From: Pelotalea chapellei
GTDB taxonomy: Bacteria > Desulfobacterota > Desulfuromonadia > Geobacterales > Pseudopelobacteraceae
Length of the DNA: 64,000 nucleotides
Assembly (NCBI RefSeq): GCF_018531195.1
Contig: NZ_JAHDYS010000002.1
Coordinates: 62,001-126,000 of the forward strand
Direction: 5' to 3'
The first letter of the stretch is position 1. Every line of letters begins with the position of its first letter. The notes beneath the pieces are model-generated. The model saw only the letters and a list, made by a program, of their open reading frames with translations, had not been told where the DNA came from and did no database searches. A program made the translations under genes and the position numbers. Below, one piece after another: positions 41,908 through 51,193 of this stretch.

Positions 41908-43749
41908 ATGAACAAATCTGTAATCGAAAAACTCAAAACAGAAATACTGGCAGGTGACGGTGCCGTGGGCACCATGCTCTACGCCAAGGGGATCAGCCTT
42001 GAGAGCAATTTCGAACACCTGAATCTTGTCCGTCCTTCCCTTGTCCTAGAACTGGCCCTGGAATATGTAGCAGCAGGGGCCCAGGTGATCGAGACAAACA
42101 CCTTCGGGGCGAATTATACGAAACTTGCTGCCATCGGCCTGGGACACAGGGTGGCAGAAATCAATACCGCCGGTGCACGTATTGCCCGCCAGGCTGCCGA
42201 TCAAGGTAAGAATGTGTTTGTAGCTGGTTCGGTCGGACCACTGGTGCGAGTCAAGGGAGAAGAGCACGAACTCGGGCAGAAAGAGATGCAGGCGATCTTT
42301 CAGATCCAATGCGCAGCACTGGCTGCAGGAGGAGTGGATCTGCTCCTGCTGGAAACCTTTGCCTCCCTGGCCCAACTGACTGCCGCCGTGGCGGCGGCCC
42401 GCACAACCGGACTGCCGGTCTGTGCCAGTATGGCCTTTCTGGAAGGGGGGCGCAGCAGCGACGGAACAACAGTGGAATCGTTCTGCAGTGCCATGGAGCA
42501 AGCTGGGGCCGACATGCTGGGTGCCAACTGCGGCGCCGGTCCGCTCGAACTGGTCAAGGTGGTGCGCCGCCTGGCCTCCCGGACAGATAAGCCCATTGCC
42601 GCCTATGCCAACAGCGGCTTTCCGGAATACCGCGATGGCCGCTACATCTACAGGGCGACACCGGACTATCTGGCCTCCATGGCCGAGGAAATGGCCGCAG
42701 CCGGTGCAACGCTCATCGGAGGCTGCTGCGGCACCACGCCTGAACACATTGCCGCCATTGCCCGACGCATTGCCGGTACCACCCCTGCTATCCGCCCACG
42801 ACCCTCAACTATAGAATTTCCCCGGACTGTCGACAGCCCGCAGATTGAGAACTCCTCCTTTTTGAGATCCTGGGGACGTCGCAAGGTGATCACCGTTGAA
42901 CTCGACCCTCCCAAAGGAATGGACTGCAGCCGTATCATTGAGGGCTGCCGGAAGCTAAAGGAAGCCGGAGCAGATGCCATCAACCTGGCGGAAAATCCCC
43001 TGGCGCGGCCCCGTATGGGAAACATTGCCCTGGGAAGTTTGATTCAGCGCGAGGTTGGGATTGAGGTGATTGTCCACATCACCGGTCGCGACCGCAACCT
43101 GATCGGCATGCAGTCCGATCTGATGGGGGCCAGCCTGCTCGGCATCCGCTCCATCCTTGCCGTCACCGGCGACCCGGCCACCATGGGTGATCATGCCGGA
43201 GCAAAATCGGTTTTCGACCTGCACTCCCTGACCTTGATCAAGCTGCTTGCAGACCTGAATAGCGGCGTCAATGCTATCGGCAATCCGATCGGCAACGGCA
43301 CCGGCTTCACCATAGGTGCCGCTTTCAATCCGAATACCTCCAACATGGCGGTCCAGGCAGAGCGGCTGCGCAAAAAAGTTTATAATGGTGCCCAGTTCGC
43401 CCAGACCCAGCCAATTTATGATCCGGAGGTTCTTCTAAATGCCCTCCACACTACCCATGACATCGACATTCCATTACTGGCCGGCATAATGCCGCTGATC
43501 AGCGAGCGCAATGCCGAATACCTGCATAACGAAGTGCCCGGCATTTCAGTTCCGGATAATATCCGTAGCCGTATGCGGGGACTTGAGAAGGAAGCCGGCA
43601 TAGGTGAGGGATTGGCCATTGCCCGCGAATTTATCAAGGCCACTTTTATCAGTGTGGGGGGATATTACCTGATGCCCCCATTCGGCAAGCACGAATTGGC
43701 CCTGGATCTGATCGATTGCATTCATGAGACGGAAAAGGAGTTTATATGA
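41908..43749 (+). CDS. Homocysteine S-methyltransferase / methylenetetrahydrofolate reductase fusion
   Basis: A 613-residue fusion. Residues 1-290 are the homocysteine-binding barrel with zinc cysteines in GANCGAG (about 210) and GGCCGTTPEH (about 272). Residues from about 325 are a MetF-type reductase (VITVELDPPKGMD, LAVTGDP). No cobalamin or pterin domain of MetH is present. The family member YitJ is the known relative. It would supply methylene-THF reduction and may methylate homocysteine. It is the first gene of a plus-strand group; its stop overlaps the lipoprotein start. Confidence 0.92.
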   Translation: MNKSVIEKLKTEILAGDGAVGTMLYAKGISLESNFEHLNLVRPSLVLELALEYVAAGAQVIETNTFGANYTKLAAIGLGHRVAEINTAGARIARQAADQGKNVFVAGSVGPLVRVKGEEHELGQKEMQAIFQIQCAALAAGGVDLLLLETFASLAQLTAAVAAARTTGLPVCASMAFLEGGRSSDGTTVESFCSAMEQAGADMLGANCGAGPLELVKVVRRLASRTDKPIAAYANSGFPEYRDGRYIYRATPDYLASMAEEMAAAGATLIGGCCGTTPEHIAAIARRIAGTTPAIRPRPSTIEFPRTVDSPQIENSSFLRSWGRRKVITVELDPPKGMDCSRIIEGCRKLKEAGADAINLAENPLARPRMGNIALGSLIQREVGIEVIVHITGRDRNLIGMQSDLMGASLLGIRSILAVTGDPATMGDHAGAKSVFDLHSLTLIKLLADLNSGVNAIGNPIGNGTGFTIGAAFNPNTSNMAVQAERLRKKVYNGAQFAQTQPIYDPEVLLNALHTTHDIDIPLLAGIMPLISERNAEYLHNEVPGISVPDNIRSRMRGLEKEAGIGEGLAIAREFIKATFISVGGYYLMPPFGKHELALDLIDCIHETEKEFI

Positions 43750-44162
43750 TGAGACTGCTTAAGATTCTGCCGCTGTTTTGTTGCCTGGTGCTTACCGCCT
43801 GCGTTCATGACACCGGAATAGGCGAAGAGTTCGACAAAAGCACCAAAGATTACAATCGGATGCTCCGTTGGCAGGAGATTCCAAGAGCTGTTGCCACGTA
43901 CGCCGAACCTGAAACACGGGATGAGTTCATGGCTGCAGCACAAAAACTCCGCACGCGGGCTGTCACCGTAACGGATTACCGTATCCTTACCACCGAGTGC
44001 CTGCCGGAGAAAGAGACCGGAGAAGTAGTGGCGGAGTTTGATTATTACATCCTTCCTTCCAACCGCATTAAGACGCTCACCTATAAACAGGATTGGGCAT
44101 ACCGCACCATTAATGAAAAAAAGGGATGGAGGGTGAAAACCCCCCTGCCTGCTTTTGAATAA
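43746..44162 (+). CDS. Small lipoprotein, unknown function
   Basis: A 138-residue protein with a lipoprotein signal: LLKILPLFCCLVLTAC with the lipidated cysteine at 19. The mature part is soluble, rich in charged residues, with a TEC cysteine. No family recognised. It starts with ATGATG overlapping the previous stop, with GGAG six bases upstream, so expression is coupled to the metabolic fusion gene. It is followed after three bases by the recombinase gene. Confidence 0.75.
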   Translation: MMRLLKILPLFCCLVLTACVHDTGIGEEFDKSTKDYNRMLRWQEIPRAVATYAEPETRDEFMAAAQKLRTRAVTVTDYRILTTECLPEKETGEVVAEFDYYILPSNRIKTLTYKQDWAYRTINEKKGWRVKTPLPAFE

Positions 44163-44165
44163 CCA

Positions 44166-45071
44166 ATGCCGACCCTGGATTCCGAAATAAGCCAATTTTG
44201 TTCCTACCTGGAAATTGAGCGAAACGTCTCGCCCCATACTATGGAGGCTTACCGCCGCGACCTCTGTCAGCTTGCCGCTTTTGTCCGTCAGGAAAGAGGG
44301 AACGACAGCGGAGCAGCCGACCTGGATCACCTGCTGCTGAGGCGTTACCTGGCGCAACTTGGGAAAAGCAACGCCAAAAGCTCCATCGGCCGCAAGCTCG
44401 CCGCAATACGCAGTTTCTTTAAATTTCTTCTGCGACGGGGCGCCGTCACCAAAAATCCCGCTGAATTGATTGCCACACCCAAAAAGGGCAGCCGCCTTCC
44501 ATTTCATCTGGACATTGATCAGGCAACCGCCTTGATGGAAGCGCCGATGGAAGAGCAGAAACATGAACTGCGTGATCGGGCAATTCTGGAAACGCTATAC
44601 TCATGCGGATTGAGGGTTTCAGAGCTTACAGGACTTGATGTGGGTGACATGGATCTGGCGGGGGGGATGGTGCGGGTAATGGGCAAGGGAGGCAAGGCGC
44701 GCATCGTTCCGGTGGGCAGCAGAGCTGTTGCCGCTGTCACGGAATACGTGGCGGAGAGGGTGAACAGTGCAGATCATGATGCGCTCTTCCTCAATACCCG
44801 CGGCAAAAGGATCAACCGCCGCAGCGTGGCACGTATCATTGACACCCATGTGCAGCGGCTAGCATCCTACAAAAACATCTCACCCCACACCCTGCGTCAC
44901 ACCTTTGCCACCCACATGCTGGAGGGTGGTGCAGACCTGCGTGCCATACAGGAACTGCTTGGCCACGCATCGCTTTCTACTACCCAGAAATACACCCACG
45001 TGGGGATTGATCGCCTGATGGAAGTTTATGACAAGGCGCACCCCAAGGCACATACAAAAACAGAGGGGTAA
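44166..45071 (+). CDS. Tyrosine recombinase XerC/XerD
   Basis: A 301-residue recombinase with a full catalytic set: R150 in GLRVSEL, a lysine in GKGGKAR (about 174-177), H241-x2-R244 in [13 protein letters not shown]267 in LGHAS and nucleophile Y276 in TTQKYTH. The N-terminal SAM-like domain ([23 protein letters not shown]) is also standard. The length fits chromosome-dimer resolvases acting at dif. XerC and XerD cannot be separated with certainty from sequence alone. There is no sign of an integrated element around it. Confidence 0.93.
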   Translation: MPTLDSEISQFCSYLEIERNVSPHTMEAYRRDLCQLAAFVRQERGNDSGAADLDHLLLRRYLAQLGKSNAKSSIGRKLAAIRSFFKFLLRRGAVTKNPAELIATPKKGSRLPFHLDIDQATALMEAPMEEQKHELRDRAILETLYSCGLRVSELTGLDVGDMDLAGGMVRVMGKGGKARIVPVGSRAVAAVTEYVAERVNSADHDALFLNTRGKRINRRSVARIIDTHVQRLASYKNISPHTLRHTFATHMLEGGADLRAIQELLGHASLSTTQKYTHVGIDRLMEVYDKAHPKAHTKTEG

Positions 45072-45086
45072 CCCATCTCCCCTCTG
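45061..45086. terminator. Perfect hairpin between converging genes
   Basis: CAGAGGGG and CCCCTCTG pair around ten bases, overlapping the recombinase stop codon. No strong T-run follows on the plus strand, so termination is uncertain. Confidence 0.4.
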
Positions 45087-45113
45087 CGTACTCTACTCCT
45101 GGATACTGCATGT

Positions 45114-45800
45114 TTACTCCACTCTGACCTCGACCCTGTCCCCGGCATTTACCTTGAGCTTCTTTTCAATACCCGGTCCCACCAGGATGGAACCATCGTA
45201 CTGTAAATCCATATCAGGCATGACCATGACTGGAAAAGTACCGCTTGTGCCAGTCGTGTTATTAATCAGAACGAGCTTCTTGAAAGATGTATTGTAAAAG
45301 TCCCTGATCTGTTTGCCCGTGTTCTGGCTGATTGCAATCATACCAAAAGAATCAAAGCTTGCGGCGGCTTCCCTGTTTTCAAGGTGAGCAACTGGAAGCC
45401 TGAGAATGCCGGCCTTGCTGATGGAGTCATGCAAAGCAGAGGGAGCGTCCACAGGAGCAGGCTCGCTCGAGATGGCATTTTCCAGCCGTTTTACGGCCAT
45501 GTTGAGTGTGATGGCAAGCATCTGCAGGTTGACATTTCTCGTGCAGAGCAGGCAGATCAGGATTCCCGGGCAGTGTTTGACGATGACACGTCCATCGTTG
45601 TAGCGAAGATCCATAAGCTCAAGTGTCTCTGAAACCTGAAGGCCATGAACACATTCAAGCAGGTACGCCCCACACTCTTGGACAGCCGCCGGATCGATCA
45701 GCGCAGGGAAGGAATTTGATAACACTTCTCCCTTTTCGCTGAAAACCGCGCTTCCGATGACGCCCTTTATACTCTCTAAATGATGCAGGATATCCTGCAT
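45114..45800 (-). CDS. Roadblock/LC7-domain protein
   Basis: A 228-residue soluble protein. The N-terminal part (LHHLESIKGVIGSAVFSEKGEVLSNSFPA) reads as a roadblock fold, of the kind that binds Ras-like GTPases such as MglA. The C-terminal half (SFKKLVLINNTTGTSGTFPVMV) is unassigned; it may be a second small beta domain. It starts 11 bp after the stop of the DUF4388 gene with AGGAGG seven bases before ATG, so both form one operon. A GTPase gene is not in sight. Confidence 0.7.
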   Translation of the reverse strand: MQDILHHLESIKGVIGSAVFSEKGEVLSNSFPALIDPAAVQECGAYLLECVHGLQVSETLELMDLRYNDGRVIVKHCPGILICLLCTRNVNLQMLAITLNMAVKRLENAISSEPAPVDAPSALHDSISKAGILRLPVAHLENREAAASFDSFGMIAISQNTGKQIRDFYNTSFKKLVLINNTTGTSGTFPVMVMPDMDLQYDGSILVGPGIEKKLKVNAGDRVEVRVE

Positions 45801-45811
45801 GGTTCAGCCTC

Positions 45812-46507
45812 CTACTTGGGGGGAATCAAGACGTTCCTAATCTCACTTTCAACGCTATCAAGCTGACAGCCAGGATTAATCGCAATACTCAGGTAGTGCT
45901 GCCTGGAGTCATACATCAACAGCCCGAAATTGGTTGTCTGTACTGCTGCGGCTTTCACATCTCCCAACCCGAGCAGAGCCCCGAGCCGGTTACCGGTAGT
46001 GGCAAGAAACAGACCTTTTCCTGCAAGGGCCCCGGCCTCGATACTCGAGTCCTGCACAGGCGTGCCTTGTTTATCCAGTAACACTGCATAGGTTACGGCG
46101 CTGATCTCCTGCAACGCGGCAGCCACTTTACTCATTTTTCTACGCGGGGTGAAATTTATCTTCTCTTCTTTGCCTGTGCCAGCTCTATCTTCGTCAAGGC
46201 GGCGGAATGCATCCAGCAGCAGGTAATCTGTCCGACAGTGAATCGTGCACACGTTGGTGGTCATTTCAGGATGGATGCTGAAGGTTCCCCCTGGCCAGCG
46301 AATAATCTCAAAAATGGCACGTTCGCCGGACTCACTACCTTGTTCGGCATGAACGATTTCTCCATTTATGAAAAAAATGGTCCCGCTATGGTTGCCATAG
46401 GAAACCGTAATACAGCCGGTATACCTGTTGTGCCCCTTAAGCTGGATAACATCCGCAAGCGAAAGTCCGGCCACCGCCCCCTGAAATCCATTAATATTTT
46501 CGCCCAT
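45812..46507 (-). CDS. DUF4388 (PATAN) plus roadblock-like protein
   Basis: About 231 residues. The N-terminal DUF4388 module has FQGAVAGLSLADVIQLKGHNR, TGCITVSYGNHSGTIFFING and EIIRWPGGTFSI, the usual wording in delta-proteobacterial signalling proteins. The C-terminal half (KVAAALQEISAVTYAVLLDKQG) looks like a roadblock fold. ATG at 46507 is preferred because AGGA lies nine bases before; the frame starts at 46537. It is likely a signalling partner of the following roadblock protein. Confidence 0.75.
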   Translation of the reverse strand: MGENINGFQGAVAGLSLADVIQLKGHNRYTGCITVSYGNHSGTIFFINGEIVHAEQGSESGERAIFEIIRWPGGTFSIHPEMTTNVCTIHCRTDYLLLDAFRRLDEDRAGTGKEEKINFTPRRKMSKVAAALQEISAVTYAVLLDKQGTPVQDSSIEAGALAGKGLFLATTGNRLGALLGLGDVKAAAVQTTNFGLLMYDSRQHYLSIAINPGCQLDSVESEIRNVLIPPK

Positions 46508-46611
46508 TTTTGAAAATCCTGACCTAGAGTTAATCATAAGCGGAATAGGTATGACGAGTGATTAAAATGCATATCGTTGGCAAGTTCAAGAAGAAAGAGC
46601 CAGAGCATTAA

Positions 46612-46647
46612 AAAACCCCGCCGGTAACCCGGCGGGGTTTTATTTTC
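46612..46647 (-). terminator. Terminator of the CoA-transferase gene
   Basis: ACCCCGCCGG and CCGGCGGGGT form a ten-bp stem around TAAC, with A-runs upstream and T-runs downstream. On the minus strand it lies 14 bp beyond the CoA-transferase stop. Confidence 0.9.
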
Positions 46648-46660
46648 AGGACGGCTTCTG

Positions 46661-48256
46661 CTACTCGCAGAGGTCGACTTTAACATCCCAGTTTTTGAGT
46701 TTCATTGTGCCGTTGCGCTCCAGGTTGAGGTGCATCTTGAATGCACGATCCCACAGCTGCGGCTCGTGACCAACTTTTCGCTTGAGACAGTCAGCTTCTG
46801 CAATGTTGAGATACTCAGTCAGCTGGTCTTTGTAATCCGGATGGGCGCACTTCTCGATAATGCGGCGTGCACGGTCCTTAGGTGCCAGACCACGCAAGTC
46901 AGCCAGGCCCTGCTCGGTGATGACGCAGTCAAGATCGTGCTCGGTGTGGTCGATATGCGAGCAGTGCGGCACAACACAAGAAATACCGGTCGGATCTGTT
47001 TTGCTCGGACGGCTGGATGGAGTATGCATCATCTTCAAGAAACCGTTGCGAAGGAAGTCGCCTGAACCGCCAAGACCGTTGATCATGCGGGTACCGCCGA
47101 CCAGCGTCGAGTTGGCATGAGCATAGATGTCGATTTCAACAGGAGTATTCATAGCGATACATCCCAGCCGACGGATAGGCTCCGGAGCATTGGAGATGGA
47201 GAGCGGACGCAGGACGATCTTGTCGAAGTACTTGTCCATATTCTCGAAGAAACGCGGGAAACCGGGAGATGCCGAAAGGGAAAGGGAGCAGGAAGAAGCG
47301 GCATCGAGCTTGCCTGAATCAAACAGGTCGAGCATGGTATCCTGAAGCACTTCGGTGAAAACGGTCAGGTTGGTGAAAGGTCCCTTGGCCAAGCCGCCGA
47401 TAACGGCGTTTGCAATTGAACCAACTCCAGACTGGATCGGCAGCAGGTTCTTCGGCAGACGACCAGCCTTTACTTCCTGGGTGAAGAATTCGATAACGTG
47501 GTTGGCGATCGCCTCGGAGGTATCATCCTGCTCGGCAAAGGCGCGACCCTGATCACGAAGCTTGGATTCAACCACTGCAATGACCTTGCTAGGATCGCAA
47601 GGAATCGAGGTGGAACCGATACGGGAATCAGCCTTGACGATGTTGAATGGCTGACGGTTTGGCGGTGTAGCCGGTGTGAGCAGGTCGTGGATTCCTTCGA
47701 AGGAAGGCTGACCGGTGTTGACCTCAATGATGATCCTGTCGCAGATCATAAGGATTTCAGGAATAACGCCGCATGAAGAGGTCGGAACCAGGCTGCCGTC
47801 TTCCTTGATGGCGGATACTTCGATTATGGCCAGGTCCAGCTTGCCGCTTTCGGAGTCTTTGGTGTAGAAGCCGTAGCCCAGATCCTGAGCGAAGAGGGAG
47901 AGGTGCTTGTCGCCCATACGGATGCGGCCTGCGTTGATACCGGCAGCGATGTTCTTACCGGTCTGATATGGCCAACGGCGGTCGATCATGTCGTTGACTG
48001 CCCAGCGGTCTTCAGTTTCGGCACCAACTGAAGCACCTATGAAAAGGTTGAACTTCAGTTTACCCTGCAGACTGTTTTTCTCCACATGCTCAGCAAGGGC
48101 GATGGGTACGACTTTAGGGTAACCGGCGGGTGTGAAGCCGGACCAGCCAAGGTTCATGCCGTTCTTGAAGAAAGGGATGGTCTGCTCAGGGGTCATCACT
48201 TTGCTTAAAAGTGACTTGCATTGGACGCGGTCTTGCAGTGTTCCGTACTCGGACAT
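46661..48256 (-). CDS. Acetyl-CoA hydrolase/succinyl-CoA:acetate CoA-transferase
   Basis: A 531-residue family I CoA-transferase with [18 protein letters not shown] near residue 33, [13 protein letters not shown] near 409 and the C-terminal [11 protein letters not shown]. In Geobacter relatives this enzyme activates acetate with succinyl-CoA, replacing succinyl-CoA synthetase in the TCA cycle. In fermenters it can also release acetate or propionate. AGGAGG precedes the ATG. It is monocistronic, with a good promoter at 48401-48429 and a strong terminator, consistent with high expression. Confidence 0.92.
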   Translation of the reverse strand: MSEYGTLQDRVQCKSLLSKVMTPEQTIPFFKNGMNLGWSGFTPAGYPKVVPIALAEHVEKNSLQGKLKFNLFIGASVGAETEDRWAVNDMIDRRWPYQTGKNIAAGINAGRIRMGDKHLSLFAQDLGYGFYTKDSESGKLDLAIIEVSAIKEDGSLVPTSSCGVIPEILMICDRIIIEVNTGQPSFEGIHDLLTPATPPNRQPFNIVKADSRIGSTSIPCDPSKVIAVVESKLRDQGRAFAEQDDTSEAIANHVIEFFTQEVKAGRLPKNLLPIQSGVGSIANAVIGGLAKGPFTNLTVFTEVLQDTMLDLFDSGKLDAASSCSLSLSASPGFPRFFENMDKYFDKIVLRPLSISNAPEPIRRLGCIAMNTPVEIDIYAHANSTLVGGTRMINGLGGSGDFLRNGFLKMMHTPSSRPSKTDPTGISCVVPHCSHIDHTEHDLDCVITEQGLADLRGLAPKDRARRIIEKCAHPDYKDQLTEYLNIAEADCLKRKVGHEPQLWDRAFKMHLNLERNGTMKLKNWDVKVDLCE

Positions 48257-48400
48257 CTTCTACCTCCTGTTTGTTTATGGTGTCTACAGGCTATACGCAA
48301 CCTGATTGAACTTCACACGAGATTCCATTAAACTGCAATAAAGATTAAAACTTACAACATGTTATAAATATTCAACTTTACCGTAAACAAGTAAAACCGG

Positions 48401-48429
48401 ATTTTACGCAACGCTGTATTGTTAGTCAA
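48401..48429 (-). promoter_or_regulatory. Sigma-70 promoter of the CoA-transferase gene with overlapping palindrome
   Basis: On the minus strand, TTGACT and TAAAAT are exactly 17 bases apart, about 145 bp upstream of the start codon. A palindrome GTAAAA-tccgg-TTTTAC type (48391-48407) overlaps the -10 box and could be a repressor site. Confidence 0.65.
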
Positions 48430-48483
48430 GTTAAAAGTAAAGCCGATCTAATTCCGTACAAAGGGTATTCGATGTTAGGGATC

Positions 48484-48774
48484 TTATCCTTCGTAATCAA
48501 CCGCAACGATTGAAGAGCAGAGAGATCTCATCAAGGGAATAACTTCGCCGGCATGATAGGGGTGAACCTGGTAGGCCTGGAGGTCTTCGAGAGAATCGAA
48601 ACGAGTGACCAACGCAACATCGTATGAACGCTCAGAGCGGATGATATCCGCACCGGCTTCCAGATGACGAAGTTGTTCGATTTTGCCCTGCATACTGAGC
48701 AGCTTGCCATGAACTGCGGCAACACCTTCCTGCGAGCATTCCTTCAGTTTAAATAGAACAATATGTGTAATCAT
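48484..48774 (-). CDS. Dabb (stress-responsive alpha/beta barrel) protein
   Basis: A 96-residue protein of the Dabb fold: ITHIVLFKLK at the start, ADIIRSERSYDVALVTRFDSLEDLQAYQVHPYH in the middle. These form dimeric ferredoxin-like barrels; functions vary and are mostly unknown. The frame opens at a GTG four codons earlier, but ATG at 48774 fits the family, with AAGGAG about 11 bases upstream. It lies divergent from the cytidylate-kinase-like gene. Confidence 0.88.
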   Translation of the reverse strand: MITHIVLFKLKECSQEGVAAVHGKLLSMQGKIEQLRHLEAGADIIRSERSYDVALVTRFDSLEDLQAYQVHPYHAGEVIPLMRSLCSSIVAVDYEG

Positions 48775-48872
48775 TACTGTCTGCACTCCTTCAATGGCTA
48801 TTATGTGACCAGGAATTGTATTGTATACATTTACTTCTCACATGAGTCAACTTTCCATCTTTCAATATCTAA

Positions 48873-48900
48873 TTGTACATGTTTAATGGATTGCTATAAT
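48873..48900 (+). promoter_or_regulatory. Sigma-70 promoter of the kinase-like gene
   Basis: TTGTAC and a perfect TATAAT are 16 bases apart, ending 35 bp before the ATG at 48936. Confidence 0.65.
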
Positions 48901-48935
48901 TAAGCCGAGAATGATGAATATCTGAGGAGGATGCC

Positions 48936-49640
48936 ATGACCGAAAAACGCTTGATTCCGGCAGTTGAGACACGTATCGGCACCTTGATGGAATACAGCCG
49001 GCAAATACAGATGCGGGCAGAACGGAAAATCAGGAGCAATCCCAATCCAACCATAACCATCTCCCGCGAATTCGGTTGCGAAGCCTATCCCGTGGCTGAG
49101 CAGTTGAGAGCACAGATGGAAAAAAAGACCGGCGAGCCCTGGCTGCTGGTAGACAGGGCCCTTTTCGATGAGATCGCCCGCAACCACAACCTTTCCGAGC
49201 AGGTTATGCAGGGGCTGGGAGAAAAATCGCGATTTCTGGATGAAATCCTGGCCACTTTTTCCCCTCAGTGGAAAACGGAAAAGGATTATTTTCGAGTGCT
49301 CTGCCGCCATATCATCTCGCTAGCACAACAGGGCAACGTCATCGTGGTTGGTCGTGGCAGCGCCTTTATCACCCAATCCCTTAGAAACTGCTACCATTTC
49401 CGTTTGTTTGCTTCTTCCAGGTTCAAGATACGCTCGATCGAGCACCGCCTTGGTATTTCTGCAGAAGAGGCCGAAAAACTCATTGCACTCAAACAAAGCC
49501 AGCGCGATCGCTTTATCCGCGATTTTCTGGACAGAGATGAGCACGATCTGACCGTCTATAATGTTATTTTCAACAATGACCGTAACACATCTGAAAAAAT
49601 TGCCCGAACCATTACAGAATATATCTGCCAGGCAGAGTGA
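48936..49640 (+). CDS. Cytidylate kinase-like family protein
   Basis: A 234-residue P-loop-fold protein. TITISREFGCEAYPVAEQL stands where nucleoside monophosphate kinases have GxxGxGK, but the lysine is missing, as usual in the cytidylate-kinase-like (Cytidylate_kin2) group. VIVVGRGSAFIT, FRLFASSRFKIRSI and DRDEHDLTVYNVIFNND complete the fold. The real reaction is unknown. AGGAGG lies eight bases before ATG. It ends at a terminator shared with ubiX. Confidence 0.88.
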   Translation: MTEKRLIPAVETRIGTLMEYSRQIQMRAERKIRSNPNPTITISREFGCEAYPVAEQLRAQMEKKTGEPWLLVDRALFDEIARNHNLSEQVMQGLGEKSRFLDEILATFSPQWKTEKDYFRVLCRHIISLAQQGNVIVVGRGSAFITQSLRNCYHFRLFASSRFKIRSIEHRLGISAEEAEKLIALKQSQRDRFIRDFLDRDEHDLTVYNVIFNNDRNTSEKIARTITEYICQAE

Positions 49641-49657
49641 TCAGTCTGCCCCAAAAC

Positions 49658-49686
49658 AAAAGGCGCCCCAACAGGAGCGCCTTTTT
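49658..49686. terminator. Bidirectional terminator
   Basis: AAAGGCGC and GCGCCTTTTT pair around about 11 bases between the converging kinase-like and ubiX genes, with A and T runs at the flanks. Confidence 0.85.
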
Positions 49687-49704
49687 CTGTATTTGATACC
49701 GTAG

Positions 49705-50319
49705 TTACTCTCCCCAACGGCTATAAAGGTCGTGCACAATTCCCAACTGATCAAGAATTTTACCTACCACAAAATCAATCAAGTCAGAAATGCTCTCAGG
49801 TCGGTGGTAAAAAGCAGGCATAGCCGGAAGTACACACGCCCCGCAACGAGTGATTCTGAGCATGTTTTCAAGATGGATCTGACTAAGTGGTGTCTCCCGG
49901 GGAACCAGCAACAAGGGACGACGCTCCTTGAGCATCACATCTGCTGCACGCTCGATCAAGTTCCCCGAAATACCACCTGCTATGCGTGCCAAAGTCCCCA
50001 TGCTACAAGGAACTACGACCATTGCACCGGGCGCAGCTGAGCCGCTTGCTGCACCGACGAACAGATCGTCAGGTGCCACCACGCTCACGCCCCCTTCCAG
50101 CCCCAACTGCCTGCATAGACGCTCTGTAGCAGCCTGCGGATTTTCCGACAGATCAAGGCCAGTCTCCTCACGGCAGACAATCTGCCCGCTGGTACTGGCT
50201 GTTACTGTCAGCCGAAACCCGGCCCGGTGCAACTCCTCCAGCAATCTCAAACCATACAGTGAGCCTGAAGCGCCGCTTATGGCCACAAGTATGTGATCTA
50301 TTTTCCGGGAATTATTCAT
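49705..50319 (-). CDS. ubiX: UbiX flavin prenyltransferase
   Basis: A 204-residue flavoprotein with ILVAISGASGSLYGLRLLEEL, the conserved ALPFAF-type middle replaced by VVVPCSMGTLARIAGG and the RPLLLVPRETPLS motif near residue 136. It makes prenylated FMN, the cofactor of UbiD decarboxylases, one of which is encoded in the same operon at 51693. The ATG overlaps the ubiA stop (ATGA). This linkage supports a role in quinone synthesis. Confidence 0.95.
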   Translation of the reverse strand: MNNSRKIDHILVAISGASGSLYGLRLLEELHRAGFRLTVTASTSGQIVCREETGLDLSENPQAATERLCRQLGLEGGVSVVAPDDLFVGAASGSAAPGAMVVVPCSMGTLARIAGGISGNLIERAADVMLKERRPLLLVPRETPLSQIHLENMLRITRCGACVLPAMPAFYHRPESISDLIDFVVGKILDQLGIVHDLYSRWGE

Positions 50320-51176
50320 AGTGGCCTGGCCAGCACTTCGGCTGCAGTACAGATCAGAATGACGACACTGATATATCCGTTCATATTGAAGAAAGCTGCA
50401 TCCAGCTTGTCCAGGTTGCCGTCCTTCAACAACCAGTGCTCATACAGCAGCATACCGGCTGCAATCAGAATCCCGATCATAAAGAAGGATCCCAGCCCAA
50501 GACTGACCAGGAGCCACAGCAAAAGCCCCAGCATGATCAAGTGAAACATCCTTGCTGCCCAAAGAGAGCCCGCCACACCCAGGGCAACAGGTATGGAATG
50601 CAGCCCTGCTTTACGATCAAACTCCAGGTCCTGCAGTGCGTAAAGAATGTCGAATCCTGCTACCCAGAAGAGGACGGCACCACCAAGTATCAGTGCCGGC
50701 AAATCAATGCTGCCCCGAATGGCAATCCAGGCTCCCATTGGAGCAGCTGCCAGGCAGATGCCCAAGACCACATGGGCCAGGGAGGTAAAGCGTTTGCAGT
50801 ATGAATAGAGCACCAGAAAGAGCACCGCCAAAGGAGACAGCTGCAGACAGAGGGGATTGAGACGGTAGGCTGCTGCCAGCAGCAGGACCAGGGAAAGCAC
50901 GATGAAGGAGAATGTCGCACCTTTACCTATCAAGCCTGCAGGGATGGCGCGTCCGGATGTACGGGGATTGTTGGCATCTATCTCCGCATCGATCAACCGG
51001 TTGAGCCCCATGGCAGCAGTGCGTGCTCCCACCATCGCCGCAACTATCCAGAATACCTTTTCCGGGGACGGCAAACCTCTGGCAGCCAGCAGCGCACCGG
51101 CCAGGGCAAAGGGCAAGGCGAAAATCGTATGAGAGAATTTGATCATTTCGAGAAAAACTATGATTTTTTTAAACAC
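50316..51176 (-). CDS. ubiA: UbiA-like 4-hydroxybenzoate polyprenyltransferase
   Basis: A 286-residue membrane prenyltransferase. The two Asp-rich motifs are NRLIDAEIDANNPRT (about residue 60) and DILYALQDLEFDRKAG (about 175), with seven to nine hydrophobic helices. It adds a polyprenyl chain to an aromatic ring. With UbiD and UbiX nearby, and since menaquinone is the main quinone in this group, it may be the futalosine-pathway form (MqnP) rather than a ubiquinone enzyme; sequence reading alone does not decide. GTG start at 51176, with ATG at 51146 possible. Confidence 0.88.
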   Translation of the reverse strand: MFKKIIVFLEMIKFSHTIFALPFALAGALLAARGLPSPEKVFWIVAAMVGARTAAMGLNRLIDAEIDANNPRTSGRAIPAGLIGKGATFSFIVLSLVLLLAAAYRLNPLCLQLSPLAVLFLVLYSYCKRFTSLAHVVLGICLAAAPMGAWIAIRGSIDLPALILGGAVLFWVAGFDILYALQDLEFDRKAGLHSIPVALGVAGSLWAARMFHLIMLGLLLWLLVSLGLGSFFMIGILIAAGMLLYEHWLLKDGNLDKLDAAFFNMNGYISVVILICTAAEVLARPL

Positions 51177-51193
51177 TCTTGAAACCCCATCTT

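Noticed and set aside
44166-45071. Integrase of a mobile element
   Set aside because: The recombinase has the length and motifs of XerC/XerD, sits in an operon with metabolic genes, and no attachment-site repeats or phage genes are near.
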